The position numbers and the translations under genes are program-made. 64,000 bases of DNA, from the NCBI GenBank assembly GCA_021234155.1, contig JAJEKV010000032.1, positions 13,406,283 to 13,470,282 of the forward strand. The letters run 5' to 3'. The notes beneath the pieces were generated by a model that did no database searches, was not told where the DNA came from, and saw nothing but the letters and a program-made list of their open reading frames with translations. The stretch is from Isoetes taiwanensis. Lineage: Eukaryota; Streptophyta; Lycopodiopsida; Isoetales; Isoetaceae. Shown here piece by piece: positions 24,080 to 34,005 of this stretch (its first letter is position 1; every line of letters starts with the position of its first letter).

Positions 24080-24745
24080 TACGTTACCACACCACACCAC
24101 ACCACACCACATCCCACCACACCACACCATCCACCACATACCATACACCAAATGTGTGGTGGTAGCAAGGAGTGGTAGGACATTGTGCAGGGTGGTGGAG
24201 GTGGTGGTGGTGGTGGTGGTGGTGGAGTGTGATGGTGGTGGTGTGGTGTGGTGTGGTGTGGTGTTGTGGAATGTAGTGGTGGTGGAGGAGTGTGGTGGTG
24301 GTGGTGGAGTGTGGTGGAGGTGTGTGGTGTGGACATGGTGGAGTGTGGTGGAGGGGTGTGGTGTGGGACATGGTGGGAGATGGTGGGGTGTGGTGTGGGA
24401 CATGGTGGACTGTGGTGGAGTGTGGTGGTGGGAGATGGTGGGCTTCAAATGTGGTGGTAATGGAGAATGTGGTGCATGTGGTGGTGGGAGATGGTGTGTT
24501 TGAAATGTGGTGATAAATGTGATGGTCGCAAAGATGTGGTGGTAGTCTATGGTGGATGAAATTTAGTGGTGGGATAGATGGTGGGGTGTGGTGGGGTGAG
24601 GGGGGAGAATAAATAAAATTGAATCCACACATATTCTACATTTAATATGCACACACCCACATGACACCATAAATATAACGCACCCTACACCACACCACAC
24701 CACACCACACATCACATCACATCACATCACATCACATCACTTTGA
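24080..24745. repeat. ACCAC / GTGGT low-complexity array with strand switch
   Basis: The plus strand is C-rich (ACCAC units) at about 24085-24135, then strongly G-rich (GGT and GTGGT units) from about 24150 to 24610, then C-rich again (ACCAC, ATCAC units) at about 24680-24740. Long overlapping ORFs on both strands are compositional artefacts. The array splits the transposase gene. Confidence 0.9.
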
Positions 24746-24879
24746 TCCTATTTCGTCTGCCATAAAAAATCTGCCTAGCCTGCTCTCATAACATTTCTGA
24801 CATTCGTACACCCCGATAATAATTACATTCATTTCCTAATAATATTAAAGGATCTACCCCCTAAATCCTGTTCCTGCAC

Positions 24880-25192
24880 TAGATATTTGGTGTTTCGTTC
24901 TCAAGCTTCCAAGTTCATTCCGGCAATGGCTACGGGGTTGTTCAAAGATCATTACGGCCTACCTAAAGTGAGCAAGGAGGGCCTTTGGCATGGTTTAACC
25001 AGGGCTCGTGGCCAATCTCTGAAGGTGGATATGCCTAAATCCACCTTCTTTGCTCAGTATGAAGCCACCCTAAACCCATACAACAGACTGGATGATGGGC
25101 CTTCAATGGCTATTTTTGGGGTCGGATTGACAGGAAGTGAGCTCTCAGACAAGGTCCATGACTTTATGTTACATGCTGCTGCAAAGACAGGT
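24880..25192 (+). other. Exon-like open frame, unknown conserved-looking protein
   Basis: The frame reads FIPAMATGLFKDHYGLPKVS, then EGLWHGLTRARGQSLKVDMP and later FGVGLTGSELSDKVHDFMLH, ending at a GT donor (AAGACAG|GTATAAC). Composition and splice context look genuinely protein-coding. The frame continues open to 25354, but that tail is antisense to the transposase N-terminus and is probably not exon. I do not recognise the family; a membrane or envelope beta-barrel protein is only a guess. Confidence 0.4.
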
Positions 25193-25254
25193 ATAACATG
25201 GGTTATTCGGCACTTGCTCGCTCTAAGTCGGCAACAACGAGAATTACTGGCAGG

Positions 25255-25606
25255 GTTGCGTTCTTACCACGAGGGGAATTTTCTCTCCAATCTTCTAGTT
25301 CTAACATCCTTTGTGTTAGGAGACACTCTAGTGTTCTCAATCCAAGAATTTTAAATCTTTTCTATCTGTTCATCTGAAATTGCATCAAATCTTTTAGCCC
25401 TCTTATAAGAAACCTTTTTCCACCATTGTAATCGATCTCTTTGCCTTTTGCAGGTTTCTTGGGTGAACACTTAATATCTTTCCAAGATCTCTCTGGCTGA
25501 TTTTGTCACTTGTTTCAGAATCTGCACGGCGTGATACAGACATTGCAAGACAGCTATTCTTGGCTGCTAGGCAGTCATTGCTGGTAGAGAGTTTCACAGT
25601 CTGCAT
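25255..25606 (-). pseudogene. Transposase-like protein, N-terminal fragment
   Basis: The minus frame reads SQRDLGKILSVHPRNLQKAK, consistent with a helix-turn-helix-like start. After a shift it continues KRFDAISDEQIEKI, stop, NSWIENTRVSPNTKDVRTRR. The RVSPNTKDV block fits the N-terminal region of the same family as the 22112-23975 protein, and strand and order agree. Several stops and a frameshift show decay. About 1.3 kb of other sequence separates it from the next block. Confidence 0.5.
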
Positions 25607-25679
25607 GGAGTAAGAGGCTCCTTATGACGATGCTCTTGGCCAAGGAAAACATTAGCGGCTAATCTTAGCTAAATGGCAA

Positions 25680-26050
25680 AATTTTAGACTTGTTGGGAAT
25701 ATGGCCCTTTTTGGGCCAAAAAAAAGAAAATATTAGCCAAGTCTATTTCACGCCCCACCTCCATTTCATCCGACTTTAGCTAATCGTAAGAAAGTATAAG
25801 TGCCAAAAATTGGAGACTTTAGCCAAAACTTAGAAGCTTTTACTTCAAATTTTGACGTACTTTAGCCAAATTATTTTAGTTAATATTTAGGTTTTAAATT
25901 AGTGCAAAATAGCCAAATGATAGAAGTTTTTTTTAAATTTTAAATATAAGTTTAGTCAAGCGTAAGAAAGTAGAGAATTCATAAAATTTGAAAAGATTAG
26001 CTAAACGTTAGAAGCTTTCATCTCAACTTTTGGCATACTTTAGCCAAGTC
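25680..26050. repeat. Degenerate TTAGCCAA-type repeats
   Basis: Short motifs such as ACTTTAGCCAA, AAACGTTAGAAGCTTT and AAGTCTATTTCAC recur several times in an AT-rich stretch. No gene. Confidence 0.5.
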
Positions 26051-26054
26051 TATT

Positions 26055-26696
26055 TCACCACTTTGGATTTAGAAGTTCCTTATTTTTTTCCCTGCTCTTG
26101 GCTTCCAAATCTTTTAATTCTACACTTATAAATTTTTCCAATGTTTTATCCCTCAAAAACTCAAGTAAAATTTCTTTCTTCATGCTATCCTCAATTTTTT
26201 TGGTCTGTTTATGGAAAGACGTTAGCAAATTAAGGACAATACGGCATTTCTTCGCTTGCACTTCTTGATGAACCGGATCCATACGCCAATTTCCCGCAAG
26301 CTTCAATTTTTCCTCTCTTCTTCTTTTCCTCTGGCGTCTTTTCTTCAACATTTCTTCTTCCTTGGTTCTTCTTCGCTTTTTCCTCTGTCTAAAATCTTTG
26401 GTTTGTGGACAGATTACCTCGTTGACATCCATATCCACAATGGATTGGAGCTTGCAGCAGGAGGGGAGCCAAAAAACAGGACGGAGGCAAAGAACAGAAA
26501 TTTTCGAAAGAATAAGAATTTGAATGTTAGTTTTGAAATTAGAATTTCCCCCACAAATTGGGTCCATTCTTAAATAACGGTAGTTGAGCGGTGCCATAAT
26601 TATACTTTCATACCACAAAAGTGGCTGACGCACGACTACATTTTGGGGGGACAGGGGGGACAGCCGAATTGGAACACCACAGCGTGCTTTTACCAT
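26055..26696 (-). other. Basic, coiled-coil-like open frame, uncharacterised
   Basis: A 213-codon frame has a central block dense in K, R and E (about residues 103-130) and a C-terminal helix-like stretch (DSMKKEILLEFLRDKTLEKF). The start lies inside a terminal-inverted-repeat-like sequence (GGTAAAAGCACGC), which suggests the frame belongs to a transposon or arises by chance. No domain is recognised. Confidence 0.3.
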
Positions 26697-26697
26697 T
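26662..26697. mobile_element. Transposon terminus, GGTAAAAGCACGC type
   Basis: In reverse orientation the end reads GGTAAAAGCACGCTGTGGTG, close to the termini of the 33.7-kb and 55.9-kb MITEs and to the end at 40744-40763. TTAA follows at 26699-26702. The partner terminus was not found. Confidence 0.45.
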
Positions 26698-27080
26698 AAG
26701 CCCCGACTGTTACTTTAAAAGATAATAATGTATGCAGTCAAGCTGAAACCTTGCTTAAGGCCATTTTGGTCCTACGTTCAAAATTTGCCAGAGTCTATTA
26801 CAGTTGAATCTAGTCAAACTTTCTAAAATACTTGGATGAAGAAAATCATTTCACTGCAAGTCAGATCTATAGCTCTTTGATGTATTTCCTTGCACAAGGA
26901 CAGGGTAATCATATAGATGTTGCGTCCCAATCTGAACTAGATAGAGGGCAATTTCTTGCTATATTATTGAGACTTCATTGGCTCATAAGTGTAATAGAGG
27001 AGTGGATTATGATAAAGCTTGGGATGAGTTAGACACATTTGGTGGCCGCTTTGATTTTTTTTTTTATTTTAAGTTTACAG
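26698..27080. repeat. Direct repeat Y, copy 1
   Basis: From TTAAGCCCCGACTG to the T-rich run near 27055 it matches 28137-28520. Both copies keep a 66-codon frame starting MDEENHFTASQIYSSLMYF (26832 and 28275). The pair flanks about 1.1 kb, an arrangement like LTRs, but no TG/CA ends, PBS or polypurine tract were seen. Confidence 0.8.
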
Positions 27081-27484
27081 AATAAAGAAGGAGCCTTAAG
27101 TGTAGGGCCAGATAATCATGGCCCTTGACCGGCAATTTGTAATTTTTTATCCTAATTTTTTGTCTTGTCAAGTTTATATAGCTCAATAATAAACACCGAG
27201 AACATGGTCTTAGATGAAAATCCTAGGGATAAGCTATGATTCATTTAGAGGGCTTGAACATGTCTTAGGGCGTGTTTTTAGGGCTCGTTGATTGATGATG
27301 ATGTTGTTGGAGTTTTCAAGGGTTCTTCTTATAATTGAATGCATTCGATTTAATGTTATTTCTTGTACGTCTTATGCATGGCCGGAATTTTTTTCTTCGC
27401 AAAGTCCTTTCTTCCCGTTTAATCTATTTTATCCTAGCATCTCTTGAGAGGGTCATTTTTGTTTACAGCGATTTTTCTTTCAAT

Positions 27485-28136
27485 TAAAAATACCAAGGGA
27501 GGGCAAAAGCATGTTGTTCAATCTCCAAAAAAAAAACTTCACAAAGCAAAACCCCGTATCCTCCAAGAGCAAAGAATAAGCAAGAAGTTGACCTGCATGA
27601 TTTATATTCCAAAACAAGTCCCAACAAAGCAAATCATGTGAAAATTCCTCAATGCACCCAAATCCTGTTAACATGCAACTAAAAAGCTTGAATTTTTCCA
27701 CCATGCAGCAAATCAACTGTTGTGGCAACTTAGGTCTCTCAAACATGTACTAAATCGGCTACACCAATGGCAAATCTGACATGCAAAATAACCCCGCAAT
27801 ACCAACACACAGCCTATTCCGCATTAAACTGATTGAGAACAAAAGGGCAGCAAAAATAGGCGCCCAATTTGGACGTCTTCATGTCTTTCAACATAAGCCC
27901 TAAAAACTTACTATACTAAAACTATGTATTCAGTATATTTATCCTATATTGACTATCATAAATCTCACAAATCGCCCAAAAGCCAATTTCCCAGTATTGC
28001 CATGCAAAGAGACCCTAAATTTAAAATACTCAGCATATACCAATATCTAAAAACTATAATATCACTACATATGATTTAACAACAAAAAAAAAAAATCAAA
28101 ATAACCCCAGAAAGCTATATGCCCAAACCATTAGAA
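27485..28136. repeat. Repeat X, inverted relative to 40764-41430
   Basis: The whole segment matches 40764-41430 in reverse orientation. Its minus frame (27746-27480) includes FERPKLPQQLICCMVEKFKL and HAGQLLAYSLLLEDT, also readable in the other copy apart from an insertion of about 26 bp. It may be a captured exon; the protein is not recognised. Confidence 0.8.
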
Positions 28137-28520
28137 AGTTAAGCCCCGACTGTTACTTTAAAAAATAATAATGTATGCAGTCAAGATGAAACCTTGCCTA
28201 AGGCCATTTTGGTCCTAGGTTCAAAATTGGCCAGAGTCTATTACAATTGAATCTAGTCAAACTTCCTAAAATACTTGGATGAAGAAAATCATTTCACTGC
28301 AAGTCAAATCTATAGCTCTTTGATGTATTTCATTGCACAAGAACAGGGTAACCATACAGATGTTGCTTCCCAGCCTGAACTAGATAGAGGGAAATTTCTT
28401 GCTATATTATTGAGACTTTATTGGCTCACAAGTGTAATAGAGGAGTGGATTATGATAAAGCTTGGGATGAGTTAGACACATTTGGTGCCTCTTTGATTTT
28501 TTTACTTTAAGTTTACAGGA
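28137..28520. repeat. Direct repeat Y, copy 2
   Basis: It matches 26698-27080 directly. Here X runs straight into Y through AGAAAGTTAAGCCCCG, an uninterrupted junction at the TTAA where transposon-like ends abut in the other copies. Confidence 0.8.
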
Positions 28521-28539
28521 TAAAGAAGGAGCCTTGTGT

Positions 28540-28700
28540 TGCACTTTTGTAACAATGGCATTCGACAAGTACGGTTGACATCCGAATCGTTGTGATATAA
28601 TCTGTTGTTTAAATAAAGCAATGCTTGCAACATTATTTGCTCCTTTCTTTCTTGTTCATTAATCTTCTCTTCCAATGCAATTTCAACAATTTGGCTTTCA
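28540..28700 (-). pseudogene. Coiled-coil exon copy
   Basis: The minus frame reads VEIALEEKINEQERKEQIML, matching the exon at 14440-14665 and its degenerate copy at 16400-16610. It leads directly into the composite module at 28715. Confidence 0.5.
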
Positions 28701-29069
28701 TTTCTACCGTCTGATAGATGCATTGTCCATTGAGTCCCATAAGGTCCTTCTGCAGTGATAATTCAAACTTTCGAGTCCTCATTTTGCTGCATTGCTGCAT
28801 TGTTTTGCGGCGTTATGCGACACAAGAGAAAGGCTTTGTACGTCCGAACTATTGAATAGCATAAATATCGGCTAATTCTTATCCATTGATCAACGGAATA
28901 TTGAAGAGAATATTATATAGGGCAAATGCCAAGCCGTCCATGGAAATTTAGATGTGTCCAGCCTTCAATTAAAAAAGAAATTTAGGCCCAGATTCTACTA
29001 GCCGGAAGTTCTTACATGAACGAATTGCAGAAGTCCAAAATAGCATTGTTTATGAGTTTTGAGATTCTA

Positions 29070-29345
29070 TTACAGCCCGGCAGTTCCTGATATGGCGGCA
29101 ATTATTACAGATTTTACTCTCGGGCAAGATCCCTTGGGAGTTTGATGGTACTTTGACAAAAAACCTGCCATCTGGATGTCGGTGTGAATGTCCCACCATG
29201 CAGCTGCAGGTCCCTTCAACTTCAGGGTGGCATACATTAGTTGGGCATTTTCACCTTTCTTTGTCGCTGCAAAATACAGCTTCATTTGATTGAACCATCG
29301 CATAGCCTGCTCAGGCGATACATCTTTGCCATAGAAATCCGACAT
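29070..29345 (-). pseudogene. Ty3/gypsy gag fragment, truncated into MITE
   Basis: The frame opens MSDFYGKDVSPEQAMRWFNQ and contains LMYATLKLKGPAAAWWDIH, typical of the retrotransposon Gag matrix/capsid region. After HTDIQMAGF it runs into MITE-derived sequence and stops. Gag would package element RNA; this copy is a remnant. The twin is at 38715-38945. Confidence 0.75.
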
Positions 29346-29994
29346 TTTTACGCGCTCTAGAGACTTAATCTCTTCACCAGAAAGTTCCCCAAGGATTCTT
29401 CTGGCTGAGTGACACCTTCCATGACATCCTGAGCTACTGGTTCATCGGCCAACCCCATATTTACTCTTGATGGTGCACTAGGTCCCGGTCGTGCAACCTC
29501 GTGAGGAACACTATGGTTTGCCCCAGGGCGTGGGGGGCTGCCTCAGCCACTGTAGAAACGTTTCACTACATTACTCAAAGCGAAGTTCCCGGGCCTTCCC
29601 TTGCCAGACCCACTTACTGCGAGGGTTTTCTGTATCAATCCTAGGGTGTTTGAACCTAGCTTGTTCAGCCCTTATCTCATTTAGTTCCCGGTTAGGCGGT
29701 TGATATGACCTACATTCGTCGGGTAAGTTCTCACCCTCACCGGACCCTTCGATTACTTGCTTCCGGAGCATTCCCGGCATTCACATTATCGAAGATTAGG
29801 CTGCACTTGCGGCAATTACATGATCAGCACCTCTGAGGAATAGTTGCCGGGGGGCGGCTTCGGGGGAAACTCCCCATCCACCTCGAACTTCGGGCAATTC
29901 ATCGTCTAAATGAATGTCCTCACCGGTGGTATTATGCCCTCTTCGGCGGATGCACCGGGCACTCTGTCAATAGGTCCGGCTAGCATATCGAGCC

Positions 29995-30595
29995 ACGAGG
30001 TTCAGCCATTGAGCTCGATACCCTTTATTCTGGCGAAATTTTTTCCTTAAGAACAATTCCTGCTGCGTGTACCCGCGCCCGCCGTCGGTTCCACCCACAC
30101 CTTGGATCCAGATCCCCTCGCGACCACAATGGCTTGGCGCTATGAGGAGTTCTCACAACGGACCCGATTCTTCGGAGAATCCTCCATGGGTAAGCATCAA
30201 CCCGTTTGCTCAACCTAATTCGACCACAGGCGGTAACAATGCGCCTTGGGGCCCTAATCCTGACCTCATTTACATTTGTTCCAACCCCCGTGGTCCAAGC
30301 CTTGAATCAAACAAACAACTCGATAGCGTAATCGACCTCCCAATTCCTCAGGCCGGTTTTAGGTCCCTCAACCAATTCTTCCTCCAAGCTTTATAATCCA
30401 AGCTTTGGAGTTCACTGGCAGTCCCTTATGGTCAAAACCGGCCAAGCTTAGCCCTTGACCCGATCGATCCCAATCCGTTCTCTATAGCTCAACTAATAGA
30501 TCTGGCAGCCGAATCTCTGATATGAATTCGTCTCCCTGTTCATATCAGGTTTTATGAACCCACCCAATTACTTGATGCCATGTGTCCTTTTAATA
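29995..30595 (-). repeat. LTR-like stretch of composite module, copy 1
   Basis: It lies upstream (minus sense) of the degenerate primer-binding site and matches 39566-40126. It contains the polar motif TTGATTCAAGGC and ends at TTTTAATATATA, where homology stops. LTR ends are not certain. Confidence 0.55.
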
Positions 30596-31184
30596 TATAC
30601 TAATGCCGGATTGCGGTTGCTTAATAAAGTATTTCACATTTTAATGGAAAAAGAAAAGGTCACGTAATTAATAAGATTTTAAAAACTTATAATATGGGTG
30701 TGAAAGTTGAAACGGATTTGATATACCTTTGTAGTATCTGGTTTGCCTGATTACAATTAATTTGGGCCATTGAGATTCGAGACAATGAGGGCTTGGGGCA
30801 AAATACCTTTGGAAGAATGGTTTTAGACTTGCATCTATCAAGTGTCCTCTATTACCCATACGCTAATAGATGAAAGATCGTCTTAGCTATTATTGAGAAA
30901 AGGAGAAAGATAAGAGGCTAGATAAGTGAAGCAATCTTAGAGATTGATATACCAAGGAATCTTGGTTTGAAGTGCAATTATATGAATTGACTGTCTCATT
31001 ATCTATAGCGCAGATGGCACATTATATTGTGGTTATGATAGCTATGTTATGACATACACAAACATGCAAATACGACTCTCATGTGACGTTGCTATGATCA
31101 ATCTCTATAATTAAACTCATAGTCGCTTTATTATAGTAAAGTTGCAAGATATTTAGTTTCTAAAAGAAAACATGCACGTAAATT

Positions 31185-31220
31185 GACACAAAGACCACAT
31201 GTGACACAAAGACCACATGT
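31185..31220. repeat. 18-bp tandem duplication
   Basis: GACACAAAGACCACATGT occurs twice without a gap. Confidence 0.92.
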
Positions 31221-31262
31221 GTCTGAAGTCTATTTTTTGTATTTATGTGATCCTATGTTTCG

Positions 31263-31440
31263 TTGCACGTTTCATAACTAAGATAATCTTTCATAGAATG
31301 TGGAGAATTTCACAACACTAAAAGTTTGTTTTTTGATATTTGTCTAATCCTATATTTGTTTATAAATAACCATTCTACATATTTCATAACTAAGGTAGTC
31401 TTTCATAGAATTGGAGGAATTTCTCATAATAGAAATGCTA
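31263..31440. repeat. Imperfect direct duplication, period about 117 bp
   Basis: Both units contain TTTCATAACTAAG, TCTTTCATAGAAT and GGAGAATTTC-like stretches. Confidence 0.7.
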
Positions 31441-32690
31441 AATGTGTCTCGATTAAATACACGTTTACAATATTGTAATGCTTGTATCCAACTGGTCTAG
31501 TCCAGGTTTTAAATTCCACAATTGACAGAAACATTTTGTGACTTAAGGAGGCATCCATATACACCAGCTTGAGAGTTCCAAAAGGCAACGTTCTTTATAA
31601 TCTTAATTTCATGGGTTCCTTGTTTTGTAGTACATTTTGATGGCAGCAAAAACAAAACATGCAAGAAACTAACAAATGAAACACCTAAAAGAAAGACAAA
31701 TGGAACCGTAAACTGTAGATTTATGTAAGTGTAGAGTTAACACAACCAAGCAAATTCCTTTTCATGATCTAGAACGTAAAATTTGAATAGCTTACGCCAA
31801 CATTTAGTAGGACTATGGGCAGGAGGAATTTAGGAACAATAAAAGAAGATGCCACAGCTAATATGTTTGCCATGAAGTTCAGCAGAAAGTAAGGCAAACT
31901 CCTAAAAAACTTGTTGAAGCCTCTGATAGGATCACCGAGCTTATATGCCTGCTTGCAACTGCAAAATATTCAAGCTAAGGTCCATTAGTTTTTGAGACGA
32001 AATGAAAAACCCATGAGGTGAGGTAAATTATAAAAGTAGTGAAAAGTCCCTGCGGAAAAGCATCCATGAAAGAAGAACAAAATGTCACAAATTACGTAGA
32101 CCCAGTGATGCGAGATGCATTACATGCTGATCTGACATTTTCATAGCTCCAAAGCTTGGTTGATTTCATGGCTTCCTCTTCTGGCCATTGAAATTTTCAT
32201 ATTCCAAGTAATTATGCCTGGCTGTGACTTTTGTTCACAGCATGTGCTTTATTGAGTTATCCCTGTTGAACATAGGCTGCGATCATGATAACCAAGAAAA
32301 CTACATTCTTAATAGGCAATCCATGGAATAGTTTACATGCCTAGTAGAGATGATAACAGGCCTAGAGAATGTAGGCTTATTAAGCCTTAAAGCCATAAGC
32401 AGCCAAGGGTTGTTTCTGCACATGGGCTGACATGGCAATGGTTGTTTCTGAATCTCCTGTATTGGGTTGAAGGCGTTCCCTAATCTATAATGGGCAGCGA
32501 AAATAATATGCATGTCATGATGTAACACAACAAAAGCCCTGGTCTTGGGTTGTTGTTGAGCCAAAATAGAAAAATTACAGGAGAGGGCAACGACTTACAA
32601 ACATAATGAGGTGCATGTTGATCTACTTTAACCTTGAATTGTTTAGATTTCCTGAGATCCCCCTTGTGCCAGAACCATCAAAACAGACTA

Positions 32691-32932
32691 TGCATGTTTC
32701 AGATGCTGACACTAAGAATCGGACGAAGGCTTTGCATTGGACAAAAGCCTGGTACCTATAAAGGAAGAACAAACGTTTGTAATGGAAAGATCATTACAAA
32801 TATATCAAGACTGCATGTTTCAAATGTCGACAGTAAGAATTGGATGAAGGTTTTGCACTGGACAAAAGCTTGGTACCTATAAAGAAAGAACAAATGTTTG
32901 TAATGAGGAAGATTGTCACGAATGTATCAAGG
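32691..32932. repeat. 121-bp tandem duplication
   Basis: Units start TGCATGTTTCA at 32691 and 32812, each with TTGGACAAAAGC and TGGTACCTATAAA. Divergence is moderate. Confidence 0.88.
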
Positions 32933-33681
32933 GTGGTTCATCATCAAAAAGACAAACTTACAAAGAAGAACATGTACCTCTGCCACTGTGAGAAGTAGCA
33001 GCTATTCCTGTTAAAATCATGCATAAGAAATATACATGTGTGCTGTGTGAGACCTCCATCAGAATCATATTGCAAATGCTAATGCAAGAGACATACTCCT
33101 CGTCTTCCACGATTTATATGATCTAGTTCAATCCAACACTTATACCAACTCTGAAGCTGTAAAGCATATCAATAAAACAATAATCATTAAACACATTTTT
33201 ACAGCTACGATTGGCTCCAGACATGGCATCCCTGAACATATTAAGCATAAACCCTACAAATACTGTGAAAGATGATGCTTACAACATGCAGTCCATGTTA
33301 ATGCTGCTTCAGTATTCTGCCTCAAGCAAAGACTCTAGTACAAAGTTAATGTCGCTTAGGTATTGTGCCTCAAGAGGTTTTCCTGTGCATAATCAGATCA
33401 TATGGGTTGTTTGAAACTGCTACATGTTTATCTAGATTACGAATAAGATGATTTAAATTACATTCAAATTGGCCTTCCTAGCTCAACTGATATTGGCATT
33501 AACTTTAATAGAATAAAAGACCCATCTACAATCTTATTTATGGCAGTACACATCTCAAACTTGGGCACTTCTATTCTCTAGAGGGGTTGTTATTATGATA
33601 CCTCAAATATGAGAATATGTAATGTTGAACCACCTTGAGATGATGAGGCATCACCTCACCATGTCATTCAAGTTGGCACAT

Positions 33682-34001
33682 GGGTAAAAGCATGTTAGGG
33701 TGTCCCTTAAAAAGTATTATTTAGTAACCAAAAAAGTACCTAAAAAGGTACCCAGGACTGGGTACTGGGTACCTGTGTAATATCTCAATAAAAGTACATT
33801 CTAGAACTTTTATATATATTTTGGTCTCCGATAGCATTATCTTTATCTTAACTTTGAATATTAATGCGTCCTTGACTTTTATTTTCAACATTTGTACTAG
33901 TTTTGATGAAAATAAAAATGAGAAAGTACCCAGTTCTGAAGTACCTAGTGTATGTACTTTTGCAGGTTCCAAAAGTGGTACACCCTAACATGCTTTTACC
34001 C
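33682..34001. mobile_element. 320-bp MITE with GGGTAAAAGCATG termini, copy A
   Basis: The left end GGGTAAAAGCATGTTAGGGT and the right end form a near-perfect terminal inverted repeat of about 25 bp. The 4-bp direct repeat ACAT flanks it (33678-33681 and 34002-34005). The interior has palindromic CCCAGT/ACTGGGTAC motifs and no ORF. A second copy sits in the Ty3/gypsy pol gene at 55913-56234. The superfamily is not clear. Confidence 0.85.
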
Positions 34002-34005
34002 ACAT

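Larger units (their letters stand above)
28715..30595 (-). mobile_element. Composite retroelement module, copy 1
   Basis: In order on the plus strand: a segment starting GCATTGTCCATTGAGTCCC (also at 16660), the left half of the Tourist-like MITE (28870-29165), then a minus-strand Ty3/gypsy gag fragment (29070-29345 and on), its leader and an LTR-like stretch to about 30595. The same order occurs at 38321-40126, including a shared deletion relative to 16660. The two copies therefore descend from one composite. This copy's primer-binding site is degenerate. Confidence 0.75.
30600..33677. other. AT-rich DNA without a supported gene
   Basis: Only local tandem duplications are evident (31185-31220, 31263-31440, 32691-32932). 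The 87-codon minus frame at 32301-32564 and other short frames show no domain. It could be intron or intergenic DNA. Confidence 0.5.

Noticed and set aside
23897-24632. Long open frames on both strands (up to 183 codons, His/Pro/Thr- or Val/Gly/Trp-rich)
   Set aside because: They are translations of ACCAC/GTGGT repeats and are open in several frames at once.
26698-28520. Y-X-Y arrangement as a small LTR retrotransposon (TRIM)
   Set aside because: The flanking repeats lack TG...CA ends, primer-binding site and polypurine tract, and X also occurs without Y at 40.8 kb.
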